Below the pieces are notes generated by a model. That model was not told where the DNA came from, searched no databases, and saw only the letters and a program-made list of their open reading frames with translations. DNA of 64,000 bases from positions 310,001-374,000 of the forward strand of contig JBAZQB010000001.1 in assembly GCA_041645435.1 (NCBI GenBank), given 5' to 3'. This stretch comes from Methanoregula sp. GTDB taxonomy: Archaea; Halobacteriota; Methanomicrobia; Methanomicrobiales; Methanospirillaceae. The position numbers were made by a program, and so were the translations under genes. Each line of letters starts with the position of its first letter. Position 1 is the first letter of the stretch. Below, piece by piece: positions 34,515-44,437 of this stretch.

Positions 34515-36671
34515 GTGGCCGATATTACCAATAAGGATTTTCCGCATGTACCGGATCGTATTTCAGGGCTCATCGATCTTGCGTACAATCTCTGGTGGAG
34601 CTGGAATCCAGCGGTAAAAATGGTTTTTAAAACCCTGAACCCTCAGGCATGGATAGAAAGTATCCATAATCCTGTAAAAATGCTGCGGGAACTGCCCGAA
34701 GAAACCCTGATCGCCGCATCGAAAAACCCCCAGTATCTCCGGCATTACGACCTTGTAATGGCACGCTTCCGTCAGGAAATGAGCCAGAAAAACAGCTGGT
34801 TTACCGAGCATTTCTCGAATAATAATGGTCTCACCATTGCCTACTTCTCTGCGGAATATGGTCTCCAGCACTCCCTCCCGTTCTATGCCGGGGGGCTTGG
34901 TTTTCTTGCCGGCGACCACTTGAAAGAATCCAGTGATCTTGGTCTGCCGCTGGTTGCGGTCGGTTTCATGTACTCGGAGGGATATCTTCACCAGCATATT
35001 GGCTCTGATGGCTGGCAGGAGGATATCAATGAACTCCTGAACAGGGATGCCGCACCGATCAAACGAGTTATGTATAATCACGATACCCAGCTGCTGGCGC
35101 GGGTACCCTATATCGATCCTCCAATCTATGTTGCAGTCTGGAGAGTAGATGTCGGAAACATACCTCTGTATCTTCTCGATACGGATATCAAAGAGAATGA
35201 TCCGGTTAACCGTATGATCTCGTACCGCCTCTATACCGGCGATAACGAATTGAGACTTAGACAGGAAATTGTACTGGGAATTGGTGGTAGTTATGTCCTG
35301 GACATTCTGGGCATACGTCCCTCCATTGTTCATCTGAATGAAGGGCATCCCGCATTTGCACTGCTTGAACGGATACGGGAACAAATTGGCGATAAAATGA
35401 GTTTTGAAGACGCATCAAAAAAGGTGCGCGAAACAAGTATCTTTACTACACATACCCCGGTACCCGCAGGCCATGATGCATTTCCCTACCCCCTTATGGA
35501 TAAATATTTCTCCCATTATTTTCCCCTCCTTGATATCGACCGGCAAACCTTCCTTGAGTTGGGCCATTCTTCCAGGGATCATGGGGAGTTGTTCAACATG
35601 ACCGCATTTGCATTAAAAATGTGTGCCTTCAAAAATGGTGTGAGCAAAAAGCATGGTGAGGTTGCCCGGGAGATGTGGCAGCCACTCTGGCCAGATCTTT
35701 TAAAAGAGAAAATCCCTATCCATCATATAACAAATGGCATTCATGTGCCGACATGGCTCGACCCTAAAATGCAACTCCTGTTGAACAAATATTTCTCACC
35801 TTCATGCCCGAACTGGCTGACCGATCATGACAACCCGCTCATATGGGAGATGATCCATGAAATTCCGGATGAAGAATTATGGGAGGTTCATACCCAGCTG
35901 AAAAGAAAACTGGTCAACAGGATACGGGAGTTTAAACGCCGTAAATGGGGCGGAGAGGGTACTGATCCTATTAACGTAATAACCGGTGGAGCACTTCTCG
36001 ATCCCTATGCGCTTACGATTGGATTCGCCCGCAGATTTTCAACATATAAACGTGCTGACCTCATTTTCCAGGATATCGACCGGCTCAAGAGGATCGTTAA
36101 CAACCGGTGGATGCCGGTGCAGTTCGTCTTTGCGGGAAAAGCACACCCTGCTGACGAAGAGGGAAAACGGATTATCCAGAAGATATACAAGTATGCCCAC
36201 CAGCAGGACTTTGGAGGGAGAATTGCCTTTGTTGAGGATTATGGAGAACAGATGGCGCAGTATCTTGTTCATGGTGTTGATGTCTGGCTCAACAACCCGG
36301 TCCCCCCTCTGGAAGCCTGTGGGACAAGCGGTATGAAAGCATCGTTAAACGGTGTCCTTCACATGAGTGTTCTCGATGGCTGGTGGATTGAGGGATATAA
36401 CGGGAAGAACGGCTGGGCATTTGGAGATACAGCCCCCGGTCAGAACCGGGACCGGGGCGATGCTGAACAACTCTATAATCTGCTTGAACGCGAGGTTGTC
36501 CCGATGTATTACACCCTTTCGGATGATGGAATCCCCCACATGTGGGTGAAAAAAATGAAGGAGACAATACGAAGCACAGCACCCCGGTTTTCTGCAAAAA
36601 GGATGCTTAAGGAATATGTCAGAAACGGATATGACCCGGCACTTGTACTCGCAGCGAAATATAATAAATGA
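34515..36671 (+). CDS. glgP: Alpha-glucan phosphorylase (GT35)
   Basis: A 718-residue protein of the short archaeal/bacterial type with an N-terminal DUF3417 segment (LIDLAYNLWWSWNP). AYFSAEYGLQHSLPFYAGGLG is the family start, VHLNEGHPAFALLE and FTTHTPVPAGHDAFP follow, GFARRFSTYKRADL supplies phosphate-binding residues, and EACGTSGMKASLNG carries the Lys that binds pyridoxal phosphate. It releases glucose 1-phosphate from alpha-1,4 glucan using phosphate. GTG start with GAGGAG upstream. It works with MalQ and the GH57 enzymes in glycogen mobilisation. Monocistronic. Confidence 0.95.
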   Translation: MADITNKDFPHVPDRISGLIDLAYNLWWSWNPAVKMVFKTLNPQAWIESIHNPVKMLRELPEETLIAASKNPQYLRHYDLVMARFRQEMSQKNSWFTEHFSNNNGLTIAYFSAEYGLQHSLPFYAGGLGFLAGDHLKESSDLGLPLVAVGFMYSEGYLHQHIGSDGWQEDINELLNRDAAPIKRVMYNHDTQLLARVPYIDPPIYVAVWRVDVGNIPLYLLDTDIKENDPVNRMISYRLYTGDNELRLRQEIVLGIGGSYVLDILGIRPSIVHLNEGHPAFALLERIREQIGDKMSFEDASKKVRETSIFTTHTPVPAGHDAFPYPLMDKYFSHYFPLLDIDRQTFLELGHSSRDHGELFNMTAFALKMCAFKNGVSKKHGEVAREMWQPLWPDLLKEKIPIHHITNGIHVPTWLDPKMQLLLNKYFSPSCPNWLTDHDNPLIWEMIHEIPDEELWEVHTQLKRKLVNRIREFKRRKWGGEGTDPINVITGGALLDPYALTIGFARRFSTYKRADLIFQDIDRLKRIVNNRWMPVQFVFAGKAHPADEEGKRIIQKIYKYAHQQDFGGRIAFVEDYGEQMAQYLVHGVDVWLNNPVPPLEACGTSGMKASLNGVLHMSVLDGWWIEGYNGKNGWAFGDTAPGQNRDRGDAEQLYNLLEREVVPMYYTLSDDGIPHMWVKKMKETIRSTAPRFSAKRMLKEYVRNGYDPALVLAAKYNK

Positions 36672-36841
36672 ACTTATTCAAAAAGATAAATGAGTGGATA
36701 TTTGATCCATTTTTCCTATTTCACTATTCTTTTAATTTCCCTCTTGCTTCACTCAATATTATCTTCGAATAAAAGCAGTAAAAACAGAATATATGTACTC
36801 GTATAGGTACGGAAAGACCCGCAGGACATAATGTATCATAG

Positions 36842-36851
36842 TAAAAAAAAA
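36842..36851 (-). terminator. Poly-T terminator after ppdK copy 1
   Basis: On the minus strand a CTCTTTTTTTTTAC run begins within about 10 nt of the stop codon at 36859, a typical archaeal terminator. Confidence 0.5.
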
Positions 36852-36858
36852 GAGGAGA

Positions 36859-39633
36859 TCAGACGGTCTTGTCTGCAATTTTTTCACCATCGAGAATCGC
36901 AGCCTGGGCTGCTGCGAGCCGTGCGATAGGGATACGGGGACCGGAACAGGAGACGTAGGTCAGGCCAATCTTATGACAGAACCGTATTGAGGCTGGATGG
37001 CCACCATGTTCCCCACAGATCCCCATCTTCATGTCCGGACGGGTGTGTCGTCCCCATTTCACAGCCTGTTCCATAAGTCGTCCTACCCCCTTGACATCCA
37101 GTACCTCAAACGGGTTATCCTGAAGGATACCTTTCTGGTTATACATTGGCAGGAACTTGTTCTCTGCATCTTCGCGCGAGAAGGAGAACGTGGCCTGAGT
37201 CAGATCGTTTGTCCCAAATGAGAAGAATTCTGCCTGTTCCGCGAGATTGTCCGCGCGCATACAGGCACGGACCACTTCGAGCATGGAGCCGAACTTAAAG
37301 TCAAGTTTTACCTTATAGTTCGATTCTACATCCCTTCGGATCTCGTCAACCCACACTTTTACCTGCTTGAGTTCCTGGGCGGTGCATACCTGAGGCACCA
37401 TGATCTCCGGGTGAACGCTGATACCCGCTTTCTGGCACTCGGCTGCAGCTTCGAGAATGGCCCTGATCTGCATGGTGTAGATTTCGGGAAAAGTAAGGCC
37501 GAGCCGGACTCCCCGGTGACCGAGCATGGGATTTACCTCATGCAGGGCGCGGACTTTCCTTAAAATTGCCTCTTTTTTCACAATCGCCTCATCAACCAGA
37601 ACCGGGTCGGTAAATTTTTGCACCTGTGGTTTTGTATCCCGTGTATGATTCATAAACGTGACTGCTTCTGAAAGCACCTGCATGCCCCGCAGGATCTCGC
37701 GAAGGTGACGGAGATGTTCGATATCGTCTACAAGCAGGTTTTCCGTTGGCAGGAACTCATGGATGGGTGGATCTAAGAGGCGGATAGTAACCGGGCGGGG
37801 AGACATGACCTTGAAGATTCCATTGAAGTCCTCGCGCTGTATTGGCAGAAGTTTATCAAGAGCTGCCTGACGGTCGGCTTTTGTCTCAGCAACGATCATC
37901 TCCACCATGATGGGTAAACGCTCGGTACCATTGAACATGCGCTCGGTACGGCACAATCCAATTCCTGCCGCGCCAAACTTAACCGCTCGTGCTGCGTCAT
38001 CTGGAGTGTCCGCATTGGCCATGACACCGAGCCGGGCCATTTCATCTCCCCAGGACAGCAGGGTGTTGAGTTCCTGTGAGAATTCCGCCTCGATCATTGC
38101 AACCTCTCCAAGATAAACAGCGCCGGTAGTACCATCGATGGTAATCAATGCGCCCTCACCAAATTCCTGGTCACCAGCCCTTGCCTGGCGCATGCGGACG
38201 TTAACGTGGATCCCCTCGGCACCGGATACGCAGGGCTTTCCCATCCCCCGCGCTACAACAGCAGCATGGGATGTCTTACCCCCACGGCTTGTAAGGATAC
38301 CCTGTGAGGCAAAGAATCCGTGAATGTCCTCAGGTTTGGTTTCTTCCCGAACGAGGATAACGCGCTCACCAGTCCGCCCCATCTGTTCCGCCCGGTCAGC
38401 ATCGAACACTGCAATACCAACCGCCACTCCCGGAGATGCTGGCAGTCCTTTTGCAATGGGCTTTTCAGTAACCCGGGGATCTATACGGGGGAAGAGCATC
38501 TGGTCAAGCATTTCCGGCTGGATGCGAAGAATTGCGTGGGATTTATCGATGAGCCCTTCTTTTACCATTTCAACGGACGTACGCACCAGTGCAGAAGCGT
38601 TCATCTTGCCATTTCTTGTCTGCAAGAGGTAGAGCACACCTTTTTCTATAGTGAATTCGAAATCCTGAACTTCCTTATAGTGGGCTTCTAGTATTTTATG
38701 CAATACCTGAAGTTCCCGGTAAATGCCCGGCATCTCATCGGCCATTGCTGCAAGCGGCTTTGGGGTCCGGATACCGGCAACAACATCCTCTCCCTGTGCA
38801 TTTACCAGGTACTCCCCGAACATCACGTTCTCGCCCGTACCAGGATCGCGGGTGAAACCAACGCCAGTAGCAGAATCGTTGCCCATGTTGCCAAATACCA
38901 TCTGCATAACATTTACAGCAGTACCGTTGGCCATATCGGGCGTGATTTTGAACTCCCTGCGGTAATCTACAGCGCGTTTACCACTCCATGAGTTGAAAAC
39001 AGCCCTGATGGCAATCTCCAGTTGTTCATAAGGTTCAAAGGGGAAGGGTTTACCGGTATTGCGGTGAACTACCTTTAAGAACCGCTCCGAGATTTCAGCG
39101 AGGTCATGCGAAGAGAGATCTACGTCATGTTTTGCACCGGCTTTCTGCTTAATTGCTTCAAACTCCGCATCGAACTCCGCTTCCGGCACTCCAAGCGCGA
39201 CTTTCCCAAAGAGCTGAATAAATCGCCGGTAGGCATCGTAACAGAATCGTTCATTACCGGTCTGGGCGATGAGACCCTGAAGCGTATCAGCATTGAGACC
39301 CAGATTAAGGATGGTATCCATCATGCCCGGCATGGATATGGCTGAACCGGAACGAACCGATATCAAGAGGGGGTTGTTTCGCCCCCCAAAAACATGCTTG
39401 CTTTTGCGTTCTACTTCCGCAAGATGGGTATGCACCTGTTCCATCATTCCTTGCGGGAGTTCTTTCTTAGGATCATTCACAACGGCGAGACAGGCTTCAG
39501 TTGTAATCACAAAACCGGGTGGCACCTTAAGCCCAATCTGCGTCATTTCGCACAGGTTTGCGCCTTTACCGCCCAGAAGTTTCTTGTTCTTGCCATCGCC
39601 TTCGGTGAAGGTATATACCCATTTCTTGTTCAT
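36859..39633 (-). CDS. ppdK: Pyruvate, phosphate dikinase, copy 1
   Basis: A 924-residue PPDK of normal length. The N-terminal ATP-grasp half has LLGGKGANLCEMTQIGL, PPGFVITTEAC and SVRSGSAISMPGMMDTILN. The swivelling phospho-histidine domain has TSRGGKTSHAAVVARGMGKPC with the catalytic His. The C-terminal PEP/pyruvate barrel has FSFGTNDLTQATFSFSRED, CGEHGGHPASI and the acid/base Cys in YVSCSGPRIPIARLAAAQA, where most PPDKs have SCSPFR. It makes PEP, AMP and PPi from pyruvate, ATP and phosphate for gluconeogenesis. ATG with GGAGAAG upstream. A near-identical paralogue lies 425 bp upstream. Confidence 0.97.
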   Translation of the reverse strand: MNKKWVYTFTEGDGKNKKLLGGKGANLCEMTQIGLKVPPGFVITTEACLAVVNDPKKELPQGMMEQVHTHLAEVERKSKHVFGGRNNPLLISVRSGSAISMPGMMDTILNLGLNADTLQGLIAQTGNERFCYDAYRRFIQLFGKVALGVPEAEFDAEFEAIKQKAGAKHDVDLSSHDLAEISERFLKVVHRNTGKPFPFEPYEQLEIAIRAVFNSWSGKRAVDYRREFKITPDMANGTAVNVMQMVFGNMGNDSATGVGFTRDPGTGENVMFGEYLVNAQGEDVVAGIRTPKPLAAMADEMPGIYRELQVLHKILEAHYKEVQDFEFTIEKGVLYLLQTRNGKMNASALVRTSVEMVKEGLIDKSHAILRIQPEMLDQMLFPRIDPRVTEKPIAKGLPASPGVAVGIAVFDADRAEQMGRTGERVILVREETKPEDIHGFFASQGILTSRGGKTSHAAVVARGMGKPCVSGAEGIHVNVRMRQARAGDQEFGEGALITIDGTTGAVYLGEVAMIEAEFSQELNTLLSWGDEMARLGVMANADTPDDAARAVKFGAAGIGLCRTERMFNGTERLPIMVEMIVAETKADRQAALDKLLPIQREDFNGIFKVMSPRPVTIRLLDPPIHEFLPTENLLVDDIEHLRHLREILRGMQVLSEAVTFMNHTRDTKPQVQKFTDPVLVDEAIVKKEAILRKVRALHEVNPMLGHRGVRLGLTFPEIYTMQIRAILEAAAECQKAGISVHPEIMVPQVCTAQELKQVKVWVDEIRRDVESNYKVKLDFKFGSMLEVVRACMRADNLAEQAEFFSFGTNDLTQATFSFSREDAENKFLPMYNQKGILQDNPFEVLDVKGVGRLMEQAVKWGRHTRPDMKMGICGEHGGHPASIRFCHKIGLTYVSCSGPRIPIARLAAAQAAILDGEKIADKTV

Positions 39634-40058
39634 GATCTTCTCCTTAAAATCTGCACTGGGCCAACGGACTTTCAGGATCGCTAGTCAGGGTTATCCGGGT
39701 TGAGCTGCGTGAATGCGAAGGTACGAGAAAAAAGCAAAGACGTTGTCATTGATCTCTTCTGCTCGTGAACGCGGTAAGCATCATCCTTAATGATCCGGCG
39801 AACGCGAAAGGCATCCAGTACTTTGTTAATATCCAATGAAAAATTGGCACCGGGACAAAAAAAGGTTCTGTATTTTAATGAGTTCCTTCCATGCGGGTAT
39901 TCATAAAAAAAGACAAATTTCTCTAATCCCTTTGCATGATTTTTGGATCTTTTTTAGAAACATAGCGCGAAGAGTGAAGAATCCTTATTGATAATGAAAT
40001 TCTCGACTCTTCCATGGGAGAATATCCTGACACTAACCTGAAGAATAACAAACCTCTC
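39634..40058. other. Intergenic region between the tandem ppdK genes (425 bp)
   Basis: No gene. It should hold the 3' end of copy 2 and the promoter of copy 1. CAGGATCGC (39673-39681) and TTGAGCT (39700-39706) upstream of copy 1 recur upstream of copy 2 (42875-42883, 42886-42892), as if part of the leader was duplicated with the gene. A short CCAAT/ATTGG inverted repeat is near 39831. No RNA gene was seen. Confidence 0.5.
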
Positions 40059-42833
40059 TTATGCTGCCTTGTCTGCCATTTTTTCGCCTTCGAGAATCGC
40101 GGCTTGGGCAGCTGCCAGTCGGGCGATCGGGATACGGGGGCCCGAGCAGGAGACGTAAGTCAGTCCAATCTTGTGGCAGAACCGGATGGATGCAGGATGT
40201 CCACCATGCTCACCGCAGATACCCACTTTCATGTCTGGCCGTGTGTGACGCCCCCACTTGACCGCAGACTCCATGAGTCGGCCAACGCCCTTGATATCCA
40301 GCACTTCGAACGGGTTGTCCTGCAGGATTCCTTTCTGGTTGTACATAGGAAGGAACTTGTTCTCTGCATCTTCGCGCGAGAAGGAAAATGTTGCCTGTGT
40401 CAGGTCGTTTGTCCCAAATGAGAAGAATTCTGCCTGTTCCGCGAGATTGTCCGCCCGCATACAGGCGCGAACCACTTCGAGCATGGATCCGAACTTGAAG
40501 TCCAGTTTTACCTTATAGGTCGATTCCACACTCTTTCGGATCTCATCCACCCACACTTTCACCCGGATAAGTTCCTGGGCTGTGCAGACCTGGGGAATCA
40601 TGATCTCCGGGTGCACTACGATTCCCTCTTTCTGACAATCAGCCGCGGCTTCGAGAATCGCCCGAATCTGCATCCTGTAGATTTCCGGAAAGGTAAGACC
40701 CAGCCGGACTCCACGGTGGCCTAGCATTGGGTTAACCTCATACAATGCCCGAACCTTTTTCAAAATCGCTTCCTTTTTCAAAATTGCTTCATCCACCAGC
40801 ACCGGGTCGGTAAATTTCTGCACCTGGGGCTGTATCTCTCTTGTACGGTTCATGAATGTCACGGCATCAGAAAGCACCTGCATACCTTGAAGAATTTCCC
40901 GGAGATGGCGGAGATGGTCGAGGTCTTCTACTACGACATGTTCGGTTGGCAGGAATTCATGGATGGGTGGATCGAGCAGGCGGATTGTTACCGGCAGGGG
41001 GGACATAACCTTGAATATACCTTTGAAATCTTCGCGCTGGATCGGTAGCAGTTTGTCAAGTGCAATCCGGCGTTCCTCTTCAGTATCGGCTACAATCATC
41101 TCCACCATTATCGGAAGGCGCTCGGTACCGTTGAACATGCGCTCCGTCCGGCAAAGGCCTATGCCCATTGCACCGAATTTCAGCGCGCGATCTGCATCAT
41201 CTGGCGTATCGGCATTGGCCATAACCTTGAGCTTTGCCAAACCGTCCGCTATTGAGAGGAGTTCGGCAAGTTCTTTGGAGAACTCCGCTTCTATCATCGG
41301 AACCTCCCCGAGGTAAACCGAACCAGTAGTGCCATCAATGGTGATCAATGCCCCCTCCCCAAACTCCTGATCGCCCGCTCTTGCATGACGCATGCGGACA
41401 TCCACGTGAATACCCTCGGCACCTGATACACAGGGTTTTCCCATCCCCCGCGCGACGACGGCAGCGTGTGAGGTCTTGCCCCCACGACTCGTCAGGATTC
41501 CCTGTGAGGCAAAGAATCCATGGATATCCTCGGGTTTGGTCTCTTCCCGCACCAGGATCACCCGTTCACCGGTCCGGCCCAGTTTTTCGGCACGATCCGC
41601 GTCAAAGACGGCAATACCAATCGCAACACCCGGGGAGGCAGGCAGGCCTTTTGCTATAGGTTTTTTTGTAACCTTAGGGTCCAACCGGGGGAAAAGCATC
41701 TGCTCAAGCATCTCCGGCTGGATGCGCAGGAGCGCCTGGTGTTTATCGATAAGCCCTTCTTTTACCATCTCGACAGATGTGCGTACAAGGGCATGAGCGT
41801 TCATCTTGCCATTGCGTGTCTGCAGGCAGTAGAGGGTCCCTTTTTCAATGGTAAATTCGAAATCCTGCACTTCCTTGTAATGAATCTCGAGCTTGTTTCG
41901 CAGGTCCAGAAGTTCTTGGTACAACCCCGGCATCTCATCAGCCATTGCGGATACCGGCTTGGGAGTACGGATACCGGCAACCACATCTTCACCCTGGGCA
42001 TTTACCAGGTATTCCCCGAAAATAACATTTTCGCCGGTACCGGGATCGCGGGTAAATCCAACCCCGGTAGCTGAATCATTCCCCATATTGCCAAATACCA
42101 TCTGCATGACATTGACTGCAGTGCCATTGGCCATATCCGGAGTGATCTTGAATTCCCGCCGGTAATCCACTGCCCGTTTGCCACTCCACGATTCGAATAC
42201 CGCCCTGATTGCAATCTCCAGTTGTATGCGGGGATCAGCCGGGAAAGGTTTGCCGGTCTTGCGATGGACTACTTTGAGGAAACGTTCGGAAATTTCGGCG
42301 AGGTCATGGGATGAAAGATCTACATCATGTTTTGCGCCTGCCTTCTGTTTGATCGCCTCGAACTCGGCATCGAATTCCGCTTCAGGAACCCCGAGAGCAA
42401 CCTTACCGAAGAGCTGGATAAAACGGCGGTAGGCATCATAACAGAATCGTTCATTTCCGGTTTGTGCGATAAGGCCCTGGAGTGTCTCTGCATTAAGGCC
42501 GAGGTTAAGGATAGTGTCCATCATGCCAGGCATGGACATGGCAGAACCCGAACGGACTGAGATAAGGAGCGGATTATTACGTCCGCCAAAAACACGTTTG
42601 CTTTTGCGTTCTACTTCCGCAAGATGGGTATGCACCTGGTCCATCATCCCTTGCGGGAGTTCTTTTTTCGGATCATTCACAACAGCGAGACAGGCTTCTG
42701 TTGTGATGACAAAGCCTGGTGGTACCCTAAGCCCGATCTGTGTCATCTCACACAGGTTGGCCCCCTTGCCACCCAGTAGTTTTTTATTTTTTCCATCGCC
42801 TTCATTGAAGGCATAAACCCATTTCTTGCTCAT
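40059..42833 (-). CDS. ppdK: Pyruvate, phosphate dikinase, copy 2
   Basis: 924 residues from ATG 42833, which has AGGGGGAAAT upstream; the ATG at 42848 is an unlikely five-codon extension. Nearly the same protein as copy 1, with all catalytic motifs kept: TSRGGKTSHAAVVARGMGKPC and the YVSCSGPRIPIARLAAAQA Cys. Differences are scattered, mostly conservative, and concentrated in the linker before the barrel (for example SKELAELLSIADGLAKLKV against SQELNTLLSWGDEMARLGV). A TATA-like TTATTTAACC is at about 42921-42931 on the minus strand. Two copies may allow separate control or dosage. Confidence 0.97.
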   Translation of the reverse strand: MSKKWVYAFNEGDGKNKKLLGGKGANLCEMTQIGLRVPPGFVITTEACLAVVNDPKKELPQGMMDQVHTHLAEVERKSKRVFGGRNNPLLISVRSGSAMSMPGMMDTILNLGLNAETLQGLIAQTGNERFCYDAYRRFIQLFGKVALGVPEAEFDAEFEAIKQKAGAKHDVDLSSHDLAEISERFLKVVHRKTGKPFPADPRIQLEIAIRAVFESWSGKRAVDYRREFKITPDMANGTAVNVMQMVFGNMGNDSATGVGFTRDPGTGENVIFGEYLVNAQGEDVVAGIRTPKPVSAMADEMPGLYQELLDLRNKLEIHYKEVQDFEFTIEKGTLYCLQTRNGKMNAHALVRTSVEMVKEGLIDKHQALLRIQPEMLEQMLFPRLDPKVTKKPIAKGLPASPGVAIGIAVFDADRAEKLGRTGERVILVREETKPEDIHGFFASQGILTSRGGKTSHAAVVARGMGKPCVSGAEGIHVDVRMRHARAGDQEFGEGALITIDGTTGSVYLGEVPMIEAEFSKELAELLSIADGLAKLKVMANADTPDDADRALKFGAMGIGLCRTERMFNGTERLPIMVEMIVADTEEERRIALDKLLPIQREDFKGIFKVMSPLPVTIRLLDPPIHEFLPTEHVVVEDLDHLRHLREILQGMQVLSDAVTFMNRTREIQPQVQKFTDPVLVDEAILKKEAILKKVRALYEVNPMLGHRGVRLGLTFPEIYRMQIRAILEAAADCQKEGIVVHPEIMIPQVCTAQELIRVKVWVDEIRKSVESTYKVKLDFKFGSMLEVVRACMRADNLAEQAEFFSFGTNDLTQATFSFSREDAENKFLPMYNQKGILQDNPFEVLDIKGVGRLMESAVKWGRHTRPDMKVGICGEHGGHPASIRFCHKIGLTYVSCSGPRIPIARLAAAQAAILEGEKMADKAA

Positions 42834-43021
42834 GATTTCCCCCTGCATTTGGCCGCGTCAGCGCTACCACAACTCAGGATCGCGCTTGAGCTACCAGCAT
42901 GGGTCCATTATGAAACGAAAGGTTAAATAATAATGCCCGTATTTTGCATAACACTGTACAGTTCAAACCTGTCATGTTATTCTGCCAACTTACGAGATAA
43001 CCGGTGATGGGAACTATCGAA

Positions 43022-43975
43022 TCAGGGGCTCTGGGGAACGTTTGCCAGGGATCGTATCAGTCTTTGTGTTACCGGGGCAGAATTGATAGTATTAACAAGA
43101 TAAACTGTGGTTCTTTCAAGGAGATTTGTAATATATCGTTGCCGTATATGCTTTTTATACGGGTTATTGACGAGAAGGTGAGGGTTGAAATAGTTATTTT
43201 CCTCAAAGAGAGCGAGAGCTTCTTCCGGGAGCAGAGACCGTGCCTCGTTTTTATCCGTTGGATCCCGTTTAAGAAGTATCATCATCTTCAACGTGGTCAT
43301 AGGAAGAATTCTGCCCTTGCCAATTACCCACCGGAGATCTGCAACAGCCCTGCCCTCTTCATCAAAATCACCCTCAGGAACAAGTCCATCATACTCCTTC
43401 CAGACTGTCGCGAGATCCTTTCGGATGTAAAAATTTTTTTCCGATCCATAGGCAAGGATATCTGACCCATATACCCTTGAAAAGAACCAGTCATCCGATA
43501 CTATGCGGGTATGCGGATCTTTTAATAGTCCATAGGTCTGGGTTGTTTTGCCCGCGCCGGAATTTCCGATAAGGCAGAGGCCTTTTCCATCAATGTCCAT
43601 GCATGCACCATGCACAGAATAAATATTATGTTCGTCTTCCAAGATATCACCGGCAAGACTGAGGGCAATTGATTTTATCCAGCCGTAATAATTAAAATTG
43701 AACAGGTACGCAGACCTCGAATGTGGATCGAAAAAAACAGTATTTGGTTTACACGAGGAGTCTTTGAATACAAAAAGCCTGCCATGTGACCGGACATTCT
43801 GTGACATGGGGTAAAAATTCTCCTGCCAGGTCTCTTTTAAGGTATGATCATCAGAAAGCAGTTTAATACAGCATCCGTATATTTCTGATTTGATCTCGTA
43901 GAGAACCTTGGGAAGATAGAGCTCCATCAAACGCTCGTTCTCATCCGTTGATATCAGGGCAATAGTATATGTCAT
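43022..43975 (-). CDS. HPr kinase/PEPCK-like P-loop protein
   Basis: A 317-residue protein. The centre has VHGACMDIDGKGLCLIGNSGAGKTTQTYGLL, a Walker A in the setting typical of HPr kinase/phosphorylase C-terminal domains and ATP-type PEP carboxykinases, followed by RIVSDDWFFSRV (acidic metal-binding strand) and ILLKRDP. The N-terminal about 110 residues are beta-rich and unassigned. HPr itself is not expected in a methanogen, so another protein or small molecule would be the substrate. It lies 188 nt upstream of ppdK copy 2 on the same strand, which invites a role in controlling PEP synthesis; this is inference from position. Confidence 0.65.
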   Translation of the reverse strand: MTYTIALISTDENERLMELYLPKVLYEIKSEIYGCCIKLLSDDHTLKETWQENFYPMSQNVRSHGRLFVFKDSSCKPNTVFFDPHSRSAYLFNFNYYGWIKSIALSLAGDILEDEHNIYSVHGACMDIDGKGLCLIGNSGAGKTTQTYGLLKDPHTRIVSDDWFFSRVYGSDILAYGSEKNFYIRKDLATVWKEYDGLVPEGDFDEEGRAVADLRWVIGKGRILPMTTLKMMILLKRDPTDKNEARSLLPEEALALFEENNYFNPHLLVNNPYKKHIRQRYITNLLERTTVYLVNTINSAPVTQRLIRSLANVPQSP

Positions 43976-44437
43976 AGAGCATCCTTTGGGAACATGAAGA
44001 TTATCCAGCCATTTCCCGTTAAGGAAACAGCAACGATTTCTATCTCATCAACTGTCGGCTGAGTGTCAATACTTCAGGGGCGAGTCCATGAAGAATTTCA
44101 ATGCCTTGCCTAAGGTTTTTTCAAATGGCAAATGCTGAATGTAACTCAATCGTTATGGCTAGGTAATAAAAGTATGGCTAAATTGCATTTGATAATTCAG
44201 TAATTAATCAGGTTATTCTTTCTTTTGAGCATGATTATCGGATCCCGGCAGCGACCTATATCTGATGGTGAAAAATGAATCTGAAAACCAGAGGTCCTTC
44301 AACCCGGTAAGGCATACTCATTACTAAGCGTATCGGAAATTATCCCCCTTATTTCATTCGGATTTAATTTTTCTCCTTTTTTTATTATTAGGAAAAGAAA
44401 AATTTTTCCTGTTCTGTGGAATTGATATCATGAGGTA
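43976..44437. other. Intergenic region (462 bp) without recognised genes
   Basis: AT-rich DNA between the 5' end of the HPr-kinase-like gene and the 3' end of the surface protein gene. Near 44391-44413 an inverted repeat (AGGAAAAG / TTTTTCCT) next to A/T runs may terminate the minus-strand gene at 44438. No tRNA, repeat or convincing ORF was found. Confidence 0.45.

Noticed and set aside
36859..42833. Tandem ppdK genes as an assembly artefact
   Set aside because: The copies differ at many synonymous and some amino-acid positions throughout and have different intergenic DNA, so they are genuine paralogues.
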